The notes: generated from the sequence alone by a model not told the origin. DNA of 64,000 nucleotides from Lunularia cruciata (GCA_948567375.1 OX419759.1:48585493-48649492), one strand, 5' to 3'. Shown: positions 10,870 to 21,462, counted from the first letter of the stretch. Numbers and translations are program-made.

Positions 10870-11593
10870 TTTTATACCAATATCTAGTAGATGATCTAGA
10901 GATGAAATTTGGGTTGGTAACATCTGGAAGGATGTTATACATGATTGACTAAGTAGATCAAATAGAGCTCTCACCAAAATAGTACTTCTACAAATAGGCC
11001 AAAAACCAAAATATGCTTGGAAACTTTAGAATCAATAGCTAGGTATATGACTTAGAGGTAGAACTTAGGTTGGTGACATCTAGAAGGATGTTACACCTGA
11101 TGGAGAACATGGATCAGATAGAGGTATCACCAAAAGAGCATTTTTACTAATAGTGCAAAAGCCAAAATAGGTCTAAAAACTTTAGAGGCAATTTTGGAGG
11201 CCTAAACGGATGAGTTAGGCCTTGAAAATGTGCAAATTCCCTCCCCTTTAGTTTGCCTAATGGGGAGCTTTCCAATGGTACCTCACCACGTGATTCTATG
11301 ATTCCTATAAGAAGATTCTCTAAAAGATTCCATTTGGTGAAAGCTTATTTGACCAACCGGATAGGACCAAGACCAACATGTCATCCATCCAAGCAAGTAA
11401 TTTGAGGATGGAGCTTGCTGACAAGTCACCTATCCATGTACCTAATTCTATGGTGGAGCTTCCTTGGAAGAGATCCTCTTTTGCTATAGAATAAAGAGAA
11501 GGTGCTCCTTTGGGGCATTGGAGGATTGAGTGAAATCTATATTTTCTCTCTTATATCTCTCTTGAAGAGTTCTCTTGTCCTCAGAGTATTACA
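10870..11593 (+). mobile_element. Solo LTR of family B
   Basis: About 724 bp, flanked on both sides by CCAAT (10,865-10,869 and 11,594-11,598), a clean 5-bp target duplication. It ends TATTACA like the LTRs ending at about 12,350 and 24,887. Its degenerate start (TTTTTATACC) corresponds to TGTAATATC. It contains two copies of a roughly 155-bp U3 unit and, near the 3' end, CTATAGAATAAAG plus the GGTGCTCCTTTGGGGCATTGG block shared by all family B LTRs. Confidence 0.75.
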
Positions 11594-11622
11594 CCAATGC
11601 TTTGACCTTCACCTAGAGTTAC

Positions 11623-12350
11623 TATAATATCAATAGCTAGACATATTAGCTAGAGGTGAAATTGGTTTGATTACATTTGGAAGGATGTTATATATGATAG
11701 GCTAGGTAGATTAGATATAGGTATCACCAAAATACTACTTCTACTAATAAAATAGGAGCCAAAAATAGCATGAATTTGTAATATCAAAAGCTAAACATAT
11801 CATCCAAAGGTGAAAATTGACCTGATAACATCTAGAAAGATGCTATATATGATGGGTTAGGTAGATCAGATAGAGGTGTCACCAAAAGAAGATTTTCAAG
11901 GCAAGAGTCAAAAATAGCCTAAAAACTTTAGAGCTAATTTTGGAGGCTTAAATAGATGAATTAGGCCTCAAAAATGTGAGTGTTCTCCCCTAAAAAAGGA
12001 AAGGATAACTTTCCTTCTCCTAGGTTTGTCTCATCAAGATCTTTCCAACTATATCTCATCTACATGATTCACAGATTCCTAAGGAAGATTTCCTAAAGAT
12101 TTCCTTTGGTCAAAGAGAGTTTGACCAACCAGATAGGATCAAAACCGACATATCACCCACTAATCTAAGGATAGAGATCTAACATGTCACCAATCCATGT
12201 ATCTGACCTAAGGGTGGAGCTTCCTTTGGAGAATTCCATTTGTTATATATGAAAATCAAGGTGCTCCTTTGGGGCATTGGAGGTTGAGTGGGAAACTATG
12301 TGTTTCTTCTTTTGTGTTTCTCTTCAAATCTCCTATCCTTGGAAGATTAA
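11623..12350 (+). mobile_element. 5' LTR of element B2
   Basis: Homologous over its whole length to the solo LTR at 10,870-11,593 and to the LTR at 24,324-24,887. It starts TATAATATC (from TGTAATATC) and holds two ~155-bp U3 units (11,623 and about 11,778). It shares the TTGACCAACCAGATAGGA block, the TATATATGAAAA box and the GGTGCTCCTTTGGGGCATTGG block, and ends near GGAAGATTA. The gag-like region of family B begins about 25 bases downstream. I saw no convincing primer-binding site, which sequence decay may explain. Confidence 0.7.
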
Positions 12351-12373
12351 AGTTATGGAGTGATAGGGCTATT

Positions 12374-12793
12374 ATGGCAAGTGGTAGAGGAGCTCTAGGT
12401 CATGGAGTATGAGGTGGTGGTACAGGACCCACACCTAATAGGGGCATAGTACATGCCCTTGCTTTTGATACAACCATGGCTACTCAAATTGAGTTGGAAT
12501 AGAGATTGGCTAGCATGGCCATTGCTTAGAGGAGGTCAGATTTGGGTGCTAAGGCTTCCACCTCTTATATTGGTGATAGAGATGTCCTAGAATTTATGTG
12601 CGGAATAGCACAAGTAGATGTATTTTCCATAATGACTAGGAATACAATATGTGCTCCAAAGCTTAGAGGAGCATAAGTGGAGTTGGACACACAAAGAGGA
12701 GAGGTTGGTAGATAGGTCAAACTTCCTTATTCTTTCACACTCTCTAAGACATTGCAAATGACATACAGCTCGTAGATGTCCTAATGCAAATGT
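12374..12793 (+). pseudogene. B2 gag-like N-terminus
   Basis: From an ATG at 12,374 the frame reads a glycine-rich start (MASGRGALGHGV), then ERLASMAIA-type and GDRDVLEFM-type segments. These are shared with B4 at 55,135-55,460 and, further on, with B1 at 6,700-6,825. Several stops interrupt it. Its position directly after the 5' LTR makes it the gag region. No zinc knuckle is visible. A family A solo LTR interrupts it at 12,794. Confidence 0.6.
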
Positions 12794-13299
12794 TATAACA
12801 ATATAGAGTTTACATATAAGTTAGTCAAGACTTACAAAGTAGCAAATAGGCCAAATTAGCCAAGAATTATCAGAATATGCTAGAAGCATCTAGGAAGCTT
12901 CTTGGTACCTTCCTAATATCATGTAACATGTATTGCAAGTGGTAACTTCTAAGGAGAAGCTTCTTGGGAAGCTTCTTGGCTAGTTTAGCTTGCACGCCAA
13001 GTAGATGGGTTCTAGAAGGAAAAATTTTGGGAAGTTTATTGACTAGCTTAGCTTGCATGCCAAGTAGGTGGCTTCTAGAAGGAAGCTTCTCAAGAAGTTT
13101 CCCTATTAACTTAACTTGCACTCTAAGAAGACAACTTTCAAGAATTTCCTAAGAACCTTCTTAAGAGCCTTGTATGTTCTTTATAAATACCAAAGCCCAA
13201 GCTCATGCTAGGCATTTGGAGTTTCTTTCATCCAAGAGTCTCAACATGATCTTTCACTTCAATCTTCCAATCTCTTAATTCTCTCCTCGGTCTTTTATA
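12794..13299 (+). mobile_element. Solo LTR of family A inserted in B2
   Basis: It starts TATAACAATATAGAG (TGTAACA with one change) and ends CGGTCTTTTATA. The flanks AATGT and AGTGT are consistent with a mutated 5-bp target duplication, and B1 and B4 show the uninterrupted target. At about 506 bp it is longer than other family A LTRs because it carries extra copies of the AGCTTAGCTTGC..GCCAAGTAG.. unit. Short ORFs here on both strands are shadows of that repeat. Confidence 0.85.
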
Positions 13300-14060
13300 A
13301 GTGTGGTAGGTGGTGATGAAATGCATGATAGACTAAATGCTAGTCAACCACCTACTATTACACAAATTGATTCTAACATGATGATAAAGGGCGGCTTAGT
13401 TGATTATGCACTTCCTTTTGTTCTCAACCAATGACATGTTTACATTGGAAGTTGACCTAGGTCTAGTGTTTAGGTTGGTTGCCACACTTTGTAAGAGTAG
13501 AGATGATGTGGTTCCTACTTCTAGAGTAGAGGTGGTTGATAACTTGGTTATCAACCACCTTTGACTTGGTTGAAGAGCATGGTTCAATGCTCAACGATCA
13601 ATGGTTTATCGAGGTAACAATAGTTAGATTGCAAGAATTACCAACTAGACCTACCTTTGAGCAAGCTTAATTCACACTTGGAGTTATCCTATTTGATAAC
13701 CAGAGTGGGATTTTCCATTTGGTGGGACCTTTATGGAAGATCTATACACCAAAGAAGGTCTTATTAGACTCTGGTTCATAGCCCATTATGATGAGGAAGG
13801 TTGTATTTGTCAGTCTTGAGCTACAAAAGAACAATTTGGAGAGGTATCCATTTCATATCCAAACATATCTAAGGGGTAGTTCTACATACTACATCACATG
13901 TGGAGAGATCACTATCCAAATTTATCTTGGACATTTGATTGATAGCTCTATGATGAGAGTTCACGCCATTGCAATAGTAAAAGAGTCATATGATGTGCTA
14001 GTTGGTGGAGTAGTGATATAGCCCATGGGTTTCAATATTGACTATTGGGAGGAGACAACC
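13300..14060 (+). pseudogene. B2 protease region
   Basis: Family B gag-linker sequence leads into a retropepsin-like domain. GPLWKIYTPKKVLLDSGS (about 13,725-13,775) contains the D-S-G catalytic triad of aspartyl proteases. It is followed by LVGG and PMGFNIDYWEE at about 13,990-14,050. An in-frame stop follows the DSGS site, and another falls after LVGGVVI. The same order is present in B1 and B4. It releases the methyltransferase, RT and integrase in an intact element; here it is dead. Confidence 0.8.
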
Positions 14061-15110
14061 TTCCATAGGCCAAGTTAGTAGTTAGGTGAGGAATAGGTAT
14101 ATCACCTACCAATATGCTTTAGTAGTGGTAGTCTTGGCTCACTATAAACAAGGACCATGGCGTCAATTTCAACTTTCATTGATTTTGTTACTTGGCTTGG
14201 TGACATATATGAGAGGAATGCGCATACAAAGGATACCCTAGTACCAAAAAATATCACTTGGATTGGAGTACAAATGAGATCATTCCATCTACCTTGGATG
14301 TTCCATTATAGAGTTTTGAGGAGGCATTATAGCAACATCCAAATTGGTGCAAAAGGCTTAGAGTGGAGTCTTTGTACCACAAAGATATCAATGTAAGGAT
14401 GAGCTTTTGGAATCTATTACCTTGTCATCTTTGGATATCACACTCATTGCTTGGTAGTATCTAACAAAGGGAGTATATCTATTGGAGTTGTTTGGTAGGA
14501 TTAGCATTGGACTAGTTGTGATACTATTGGTAGGTATATGAATATAGAGGTACTTGTATGCAGAGAGATGAGACTATTAAGCAAGTCTCTCTACATCATG
14601 TGGCACACTTGGTCTATCAATATCCTGAGTTATTACTGATGTTAATAGTCAAGGGTTACCAAAAGACCTTACTTGGAGACATTTCCTTATTGAGGGTGCA
14701 AGATTTGGAGTAATATGATCCTATTCATTTGGTGATTTTTGGATGGCCATGTCAAGAACATACCCATGTTGGCCAAGCTCAATATTTATAGGATCCCCAT
14801 TTTGGTGTGTTTTGGGAGATATTATATATACTATGATATTTCTAGGTTCATTAGTGTATTTCTTCAACCTACATTTTGGAGAACGTCCCTTTGATGGGTG
14901 ATTCTTGTACACCAATGATGGCATACACACATTAGTCCATTATGTTGTTGGATGCAGCTATAGTGAGATCATGGCTCATCATCTTTGTATTTGGTGGATG
15001 AACCTCTTACCTAGAGAGGTTCTACAATATGCTTAGAAGCATTGGCTTGGTAGAGCAATATATGATGTGCTTGATAAACATCACCACTTAGACACTTGTG
15101 AGCTCTATAG
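14061..15110 (+). pseudogene. B2 DNA methyltransferase-like domain
   Basis: Between protease and RT this region encodes motifs of C5-cytosine DNA methyltransferases in order. Motif I is VYLLELFGRISIGL (about 14,473-14,515). A HHVAHLVYQYPELL helix follows. Motif IV is GWPCQEH, with the catalytic Cys codon at 14,750-14,752, followed by DPHFGVFWEI. Motif VI is YILENVPLMG (about 14,869-14,898). A motif VIII-like LLDAA..SAHHL..WW block is split by a frameshift (about 14,950-15,005). Compared with B4, about 350 bases carrying motifs IX-X are missing after about 15,033. A leader of about 130 residues (from 14,157) is shared with B4 62,047. Stops and frameshifts abolish function. In an intact element it would methylate DNA at carbon 5 of cytosine; the target site preference cannot be told. 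Confidence 0.8.
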
Positions 15111-15429
15111 CTAACAAGACAATTCAAGCATAGATTGGGAGGGATGGATAGGGTGGGCATGGTATTCTTGGGATAAAACCAATGGCCACCAATGAGAATG
15201 ATCTACTTGGGATCCATTTAGGTGAGTGTGGTCTACTTGAGATGCAATTAGAAGATGTATGTAGCATGTAGCCAAAGAATAGAGAATATTTTGCATAAAG
15301 ATTGGGAGCATGACATTATGCTCCTATGGGCCCAATGTAATAGTCAATCAATGCAGCTTCTACTCCTACATCAGTTGAAAATGATACATGAGAGCCAAAC
15401 ATAAGACCCAAGCTTCTAGGAGGAGAAAG

Positions 15430-16335
15430 ATTGAGAGTTTGGAGGTTCTTGAGGAGCTACATGAATTGTTTTGCCTTTAGTATGAAGGATTTGGGTGCTC
15501 TAAATGGACTTAATATTTGGATTGAGATGATTAGTGATACACCAAATGTTCAACATCCCTACAAATATAATGACATGGAGAGAACATTGATCAAAAGCCG
15601 GAGTAGAGATCTTTTTGATGCCAATTTTGTGGAGATTTCACATGGAGAATATGCTTCAACTATAGTGATACCAACCAAGAAAAATATGTATAGTAACTAC
15701 ATAGATAGGTAGATGTGTAGAGATTACCATCCTATCAATCAACAAATTTGGGCTGATTGATATGCAATGTCTATACCAAAGGAGATCTTTGATACGATGG
15801 TTGGGCATGCAAAGTCTTCAATGCTTTGTATCTTTGAGCAAAATATCATCAATGGATGATCAAAGAGGCAGACAAGTCCAATACAACATTTTGAGCTATT
15901 GATTCTCATGGTAAAGATGTATTATATCAATGGAGATTCTTACCATTTGTGTTAAAAAATACTCATGCCAAGTTTTAGAGGGTCACGGACATGATCTTAG
16001 TAGGATTGGATTCTGCTTTGAGCTATATTGATGACATTTTGGTCCATAATACTACTAGGGAGGAGCATGAGAGATATTTGTTGGAGGTTTTTGAGAGGTT
16101 GAGATTTCATGGACTCAAATTACATCTTGGGAAGTGTAGATTTTTCCACAAGCAAGTTAAGTATTTGGGTCCCACTATCTACCTTGGAGGACTTTATGTT
16201 CAATAGACCAAGGTGGAAGCTATTGCATGTATTCTTCAGCCTATGGATATTAGCAAAGTGCAAGCATTCCTTAGGTTGCAAACTTGTATTGCCAATATGT
16301 TAGAAGATTTAGTGCCATTGCCAAGGCCTTGACAA
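15430..16335 (+). pseudogene. B2 reverse transcriptase
   Basis: It starts with a pre-RT linker (VWRFLRSYMNCFAFSMKDLGAL, shared with B4 63,610-63,690). It continues through the RT fingers, TIVIPTKKN (15,660) and CRDYHPINQQ (15,720), to the palm motif SYIDDILVH (about 16,021-16,045), in which the two Asp are the catalytic metal ligands. RFHGLKLHLGKCRFF and YLGPTI (thumb) follow. Several stops and frameshifts are present. The YIDD form differs from the FLDD of family A in this window, so A and B are distinct lineages. Confidence 0.85.
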
Positions 16336-16820
16336 ATCTAACCAAGCTTACATAAGAGTGGGGTAGGAGAGATGAGCAAGACAAAGATTTTATAGAGCTC
16401 ATGGAGAGGTTGATATTTGTCTCTATTTGTAAGAGATTTATCAAAGCATGACCATTCTAGGTTCATACTGATTCAAGTATGTTAGGGCTTGGAGCAAAGC
16501 TCACCCAATAGGATGATGAGAAGGATTTTGTGGTGGCCAATGCTAGTTGTTCTAAAAATTGACTAGAGGTAAACTATAATTCATATGAGGGAGAGTAATT
16601 GGCAATAGTATGGGCAGTAACATGTTTCTTATGCTGCCTATTTAGTAACCCCTTGACTCTCATCACTCATCATTAACCATTGAAGTGGTTGGTGGAGTTT
16701 GATAAGCTTTCATGGAAGCTTGTATAGTGTGATTTGATTTTACAAGAGAATGATTTCATAATTATTCACAAACTTGGAGTGGTGAATTGTGATGGAGAGG
16801 GGTTAAATAGAAACCCCTGT
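16336..16820 (+). pseudogene. B2 RNase H
   Basis: It reads the Ty3/gypsy RNase H pattern. VHTDSS-like (about 16,455) is the first catalytic Asp region. LGAKLTQ.DDEKDFVVANASCS and NYNSYEGE.LAIVWAV (about 16,570-16,620) hold the Glu and the following helix. TLITHH.PLKWL (about 16,660) ends with DFIIIHKLGVVN before element A2 interrupts the frame at 16,821. Several Trp and Gln codons are now stops. In an intact element it removes the RNA strand during reverse transcription. Confidence 0.8.
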
Positions 16821-17233
16821 TGTAAAAGACCAAATCCAAGGAGAGAAATAAGAGAATGGGAACTCACATTGGGACACTTGAATGAGGGAAAAATCCGAAT
16901 GCCTAGCATTGAGCTTTGGCTTTGGTATTTATAGCAATCATTCAAGGCCTTTGAGAAGCTTCTCAAGAAGTTTCCTCAAGCCGCTTTCTTAGAGTGCAAG
17001 CCAAGTTAACTAGGAAGCTTCTCAAGAAGCTTCCTTCTAGAAGCCGCCTACTTGGCGTGCAAGCTAAGCTAGTTGGAAGCTTCTAGAAGCTACTTACTTG
17101 AGGTGCAAGCTAAACTAGTTGGAAAGCTTCCCAATAAGCTTCCTAAATACTTCCAGAATATTCTAGGCTAATTTGTCTTATGTGCTACTTTGTAAGCCCA
17201 ACTAACTTTGTCGCTAAACTCCATATTGTTACA
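16821..17233 (-). repeat. Outer left LTR of A2
   Basis: 413 bp. In plus orientation it reads TGTAAAAGACC...TTGTTACA, the reverse complement of the family A LTR. It is almost identical to the LTR at 21,046-21,457 (for example a single difference over the last 130 bp) and clearly different from the adjacent truncated LTR. It is followed by CATGTTTTAG, which resembles CATGTCCTAG of the other flank at 21,458. Confidence 0.85.
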
Positions 17234-17238
17234 CATGT

Positions 17239-17450
17239 TTTAGAAGCTGCCTACTTGGCGTGCAAGCTAAGCTAGTTAGAAGCTTCTAGAAGCTTCCTTC
17301 TAGAAGCTACTTACTTGAGGTGCAAGCTAAGCTAGTCGGGAATCTTCCCAAGAAGTTTCCTAGATACTTCCAAAATATTCTAGGCTAATTTGTCTTATGT
17401 GCTACTTTGTAAGCCCAACTAACTTCATCGCTAAACTCCATATTATTACA
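17239..17450 (-). repeat. Truncated inner LTR of A2
   Basis: About 212 bp matching the U3 half of the family A LTR, ending TATTATTACA next to the polypurine tract and chromodomain end of the A2 internal region. It is therefore the original 3' LTR of A2 on the minus strand. It stops within the LTR at a CTAG/TAG sequence where the duplicated flank begins. Confidence 0.8.
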
Positions 17451-19576
17451 TATTCTCCCGCTGCTAGTTGGTGACGTCCTTGTTGCTAGTGAAGCTTCAA
17501 ATTCCTAGATGGCCGTCTGTGCATTCTAGAGGTGAGACAGAGGTTCCCATGTGGCATCATGAAGGGGATACCCTTCCCAAAGGACCTTGTACTCCGTATG
17601 TTGGCAATGGCCTTGTTGAATAGGGTGACCTGCAAGGATATGATCAACTTTGTACTCCTCATGATCATTGATAGGGACAGGAAGAGGGGGAGGCTGGACT
17701 CAATAGGAAAAGGAAGAGGGGTTAAGAACAAAGGGTTTCAACTTGGAAACATGAAAGATAGGATGGATATGCATGTGACAAGGCAAGGCAAGTCGATAAG
17801 CAATAGGAGAGACAATTTGGGTGATATCAAAGGGTCCTATCCAATTAGGGGCAAGTTTACAAACTTGGGTATCAATTGGGAGAGGGAGTTTACTAGAGGA
17901 TAGCATGACTTTCTCACCGACTTCAAAGGTGAGATCACGACGATGGTGGTCCGCATATTGTTTTTGGCAATTCTGAGCAACAAGGAGGTGAGACTTGGCA
18001 TGTTGGAGAGATTGGGATATAGTGGTCAAGAATGTGGAAATATGAGGAACCTATGATGGAGGGGGAGCAAGAAGAGAATCTGGAACAAGTGGATCTTGGC
18101 CAAAATTGAGAAAGGAGAAAATCCAGTGCTTGCTTATTTGGAATTGTTGTAGGCAAATTCTACAACTGCAAGACATTCATCCCAATTGGTATGGTGGACA
18201 TTGACAAAGGCACGCAACATATCCTCTAATGTATGATTTGCTCGTTTGGTTTGTCAATCAGTTTGAAGATGATAGGCCGTGGACAAAGCAAGCTTTGTGC
18301 CAAGTATATAGAAGAGTGCTTGCCAAAACTTTCCAATAAATCAAGGATCACAGTTGGAGATGAGTATACATGGCATGCCATGATTCTTGAAGACATTGTT
18401 GAAGTAGATTTGCGCTAAGGTTGGAGCATCCACGGTATCACAGGTTGGTGCCAAGTGGATTTGCTTACTAAGCTTATCCACAAATACCACTATTGTAGTG
18501 TGTCCTTGTTTTGTCTTTGGTAAGGATGTGATGAGATCCAAGCTCACATGCTCCCAGCAAGCGGATGGAATGGCAAGTGGTTGAAGGAGTCCACTCGGCT
18601 TCTGGTTGCTGGCCTTGTTACGTTGGCAACTCTCACATGATCAAACAAATTCTCAAACATCTTGTGTCATGTTGGGCGACCACCATTGACGTTGGAGGGT
18701 ACCCAAGGTCTTGTCTACACCCATGTGACCCGTGATGGGTAAATCATGGGCTTCTTGAAGGCACACAAGTCAAAGATCACCTTTAGTTGAAACATAGATC
18801 CGGTCCTCCTGGAATAAAAGGCACTCCTTGATGGAGAAGGTGTTGTACTCCTTATTTCATGTTGTAAGGCAACCATGTACCATTTAGAAGAAGGGATCTT
18901 GGTGTAGAGTTGATTGAAACTCATTTTGGACCTTGGACTCAATTGACACCGTTGAAATTGCTAATGTGATGAGGAGAAGAGACTTCAAATTAGGTTGTTG
19001 TGATAAAGCATCAGGGATGACATGGAACCGACCTGGTTTGTACTCAAAATTGATGTCATATAGTTGGAGTTGTTCCTCCCATTGATGATGTCCACTCTTC
19101 ATGTGTTCCAAGTGTAAGGTCTGTAACAATGGTTTGTGATCAATTAGCATGATCACTTGTTTCCCCAAGAGGTAATGCCTCCATACCTTGGTGGCGTATA
19201 CCATTGCAAGTTGTTATTGATCTCGAGCAGAGTAGTTTCTTTTAGCCATATTGAGTCGGCGAGACACAAAGGCAATGGGATGGAGTCCATCTGGGAATTC
19301 TTGTTGCATCACTGCTCTAATTGCAAAGTTAGAAGCATCAAAATCAACTACACATGGTAGTTGAGGATCATATGGTTGAAGAATGGGTCTTGAAGACACC
19401 ATATGCTTTAACTTCAGGAATGCTTCTTCATGTTGGGTGGTCTACTTGAAGCTCAAGTTCTTTCCCAAGAGGTCAGTCAATGGTGCAACCACATGAGCAT
19501 AATAATGGATGAACCATCAGTAAAAACTGGCCAATCCATTAAATGCTTGTACTTTTGTAGCATCCTTTGGGGTAGG
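17451..19576 (-). pseudogene. A2 RNase H, integrase and chromodomain
   Basis: Minus-strand reading. RNase H runs from about 19,400 (VDFDASNFAI, YSARDQ, MVYATKVWRHYLLGK, DALSQQPN to about 19,010). The integrase zinc-binding and core regions run about 18,790-18,200, with MSLDLITSLPKTKQGHTT carrying the first core Asp at about 18,540 and VFKNHGMPCILISNCDP near 18,345. The post-integrase domain (KVMLSSSKLPLP, HVSKLKPFV) lies at about 17,925-17,710 and a chromodomain-like end at about 17,690-17,500. Stops and frameshifts occur throughout. It matches A4 domain for domain. Confidence 0.85.
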
Positions 19577-20206
19577 CTAATCAGTAATGGCCTTGATCTT
19601 CTCTTCTTCCATCTTGATCTCCTCTGATGAGATCTGATGACCCAAGAAGGTAACCTCCTTCTGCCAAAAAGTGCACTTCAACTTCTTGCAGTAAAATTTC
19701 CATTGTTGTAATCGTCTTAGAACTTCTCGCACATGGCTCACGTGTTCTTCCTTTGTCTTACTATAAATTAAGATATCATCCAAGAACATCACCACAGACC
19801 AATCCAATAGTCCATCCAACACCTGATGCATCTGATCCATGAAGATTGTTGTAGCATGAGTGAGTCCAAAAGGTAGAACTTGCCACTCAAAATACCCATA
19901 CCTTGTACAAAAGGCAGTCTTTTGCACATCCTCCCTATCAATAAGAATTTGCCAATAGCCACTACGAAGATCCAACTTGGAAAAGTAGTGTGCTCCACTT
20001 AGTTGATCAAGCAAGTCATCAATCCAAGGCAAGGGATATGCATTCTTCACGGTTTGCTTATTGAGCCCACAGTAATCAATACAAAAACAAAGTCCTCCAT
20101 CCTTCTTTGGAACAAATAATACCGGTTGAGACCAAGTTGTTGCCACCAAGGAATCAAAACATTCGGCCGACCGCATGGCTTCCTCCAAGTGTTGTGGCTC
20201 TTGCAT
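19577..20206 (-). pseudogene. A2 open gag-RT fusion fragment (209 codons)
   Basis: An uninterrupted minus-strand reading frame. Its first ~30 residues are the gag C-terminus ([19 protein letters not shown]). They run directly into the RT fingers ([12 protein letters not shown]) and palm ([10 protein letters not shown], catalytic Asp pair at about 19,770-19,780), then the thumb ([11 protein letters not shown]). Relative to A4 the zinc knuckle, protease and RT N-terminus (A4 about 57,048-58,262) are deleted in frame. The frame is open over all palm motifs, unlike A4, where RT has five or more stops. Without the RT N-terminus and the protease the product is unlikely to be active. Confidence 0.8.
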
Positions 20207-20790
20207 GGTTACCTCTTATTTGGTTCTCACCTTCAAGCCCCTCACAAATCAATCAAGAGCTTCACCTTCCAATATATCTTGAATTTGCATGATGGTGTTT
20301 TGGAACTACGTGATGTAACTTCTTACAGAGCCAATTTGTTTCAACTCTATAAACTTATCTCGTATAGCTTGTGTGGCATTTATAGCTTGGAACCGACTAA
20401 TTATTGCACTCTTGAATTCTACCCATGTCAAGATTGGTGCAACCATTGTCGTTCGGCTTGCTCCACTTGGAATCTCCACCATAGCTTTGCTACTCCATCC
20501 AATTGGCTAGAAGCCAAGAGAATCTGTTTTGCTTATCTTGTAGATTGGTAGCTTCAAAGTAATGTTCACAATTAAACACAAAATTCTCCATTGCACCCGA
20601 GAGATTCTTGCCTTCAAATACCTTGGGTTTAGGAAATCTGATCCAATCTTCTCCTTCTTGAATTGGTACTCTCTCCACCTGCTCTTGCCATCAAAGATCT
20701 CGTTCATCCAACAATCAAGTAAGGTGCTCAATTTGTTGTTGCATAACAAGGATAACATTGGGTATTGCCACCATGGTTGCTCCTCTATCA
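20207..20790 (-). pseudogene. A2 gag
   Basis: Minus-strand counterpart of A4 gag (56,387-56,962). Recognisable blocks are RVPIQEGEDWIRFPKPKVFEGKN (about 20,610-20,675), MENFVFNCEHYFEATNLQDKQ, and the downstream W..RF and KLKQIG regions. It is broken by stops and a frameshift near 20,500. The capsid-type retrotransposon gag fold is inferred by homology only. Confidence 0.8.
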
Positions 20791-21032
20791 TACCATTCCC
20801 AATCTATCTAATTTATTAACACATAGAAACAGCACGTCCACTGTTCTCCATAAATTACAACCGGAAGCACCAAGGGTTCCTCATATATGGTGATCAGATG
20901 CAAAAAATCTTATCCAAAGTACAAGGTGATGAATTGTGTGAAATGATACTTGCGTAGTATTTGGACACAAAAATCCCAATGGTTTGGTGGAAATGGATTT
21001 GGTGGTCCATAAATTCCATCTATCCCATTCCT

Positions 21033-21045
21033 ACTTTGATACCAA
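21033..21045 (-). promoter_or_regulatory. A2 primer-binding site
   Basis: Directly inside the 5' LTR of A2, the minus strand reads TTGGTATCAAAG. It differs by one base from the TGGTATCAGAGC complementary to plant initiator-Met tRNA. The same site follows the A4 5' LTR at 56,116. Confidence 0.8.
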
Positions 21046-21457
21046 TGTAAAAGACCGAATCCAATGAGAAAAATAGGAGAATGGGAACTCACATTGGGAC
21101 ACTTGAATGAGGGAAAAATCTGAATGCCTAGCATGAGCTTTGGCTTTGGTATTTATAGCTAGCATACAAGGCCTTTGAGAAGTTTCTCAAGAAGTTTCTT
21201 CAAGCCGCTTTCTTAGAGTGCAAGCCAAGTTAACTAGGAAGCTTCTCAAGAAGCTTCCTTCTAGAAGCCGCCTACTTGGCGTGCAAGCTAAGCTAGTTGG
21301 AAGCTTCTAGAAGCTACTTACTTGAGGTGCAAGCTAAACTAGTTGGAAAGCTTCCCAATAAGCTTCCTAAATACTTCCAGAATATTCTAGGCTAATTTGT
21401 CTTATGTGCTACTTCGTAAGCCCAACTAACTTTGTCGCTAAACTCCATATTGTTACA
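21046..21457 (-). repeat. 5' LTR of A2
   Basis: 412 bp, plus-strand TGTAAAAGACC...TTGTTACA. It contains a reverse-strand TATAAATACC box (about 21,150) and AGAAGCTTCTTGAGAAGC-type palindromes. It is followed by CATGT, the target duplication in B2. Confidence 0.88.
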
Positions 21458-21462
21458 CATGT

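Larger units (their letters stand above)
16821..21457 (-). mobile_element. Chromovirus A2, inserted in B2 (minus strand)
   Basis: A family A element in reverse orientation that splits B2 between RNase H and integrase. Flanks are CCTGT (16,816-16,820) and CATGT (21,458-21,462), a one-base-mutated target duplication. On the minus strand the order is LTR (21,457-21,046), primer site, gag, RT, RNase H, integrase, chromodomain, a truncated LTR (17,450-17,239), a 10-bp piece of flanking B2 sequence, and a full LTR (17,233-16,821). It lacks protease and the start of RT through a deletion of about 1.2 kb relative to A4. Confidence 0.9.

Noticed and set aside
12870-13152. ORFs on both strands with repeated LACMPSRW / LLGMQAKL units
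   Set aside because: They are translations of the tandem units inside the family A solo LTR, not a repeat protein.
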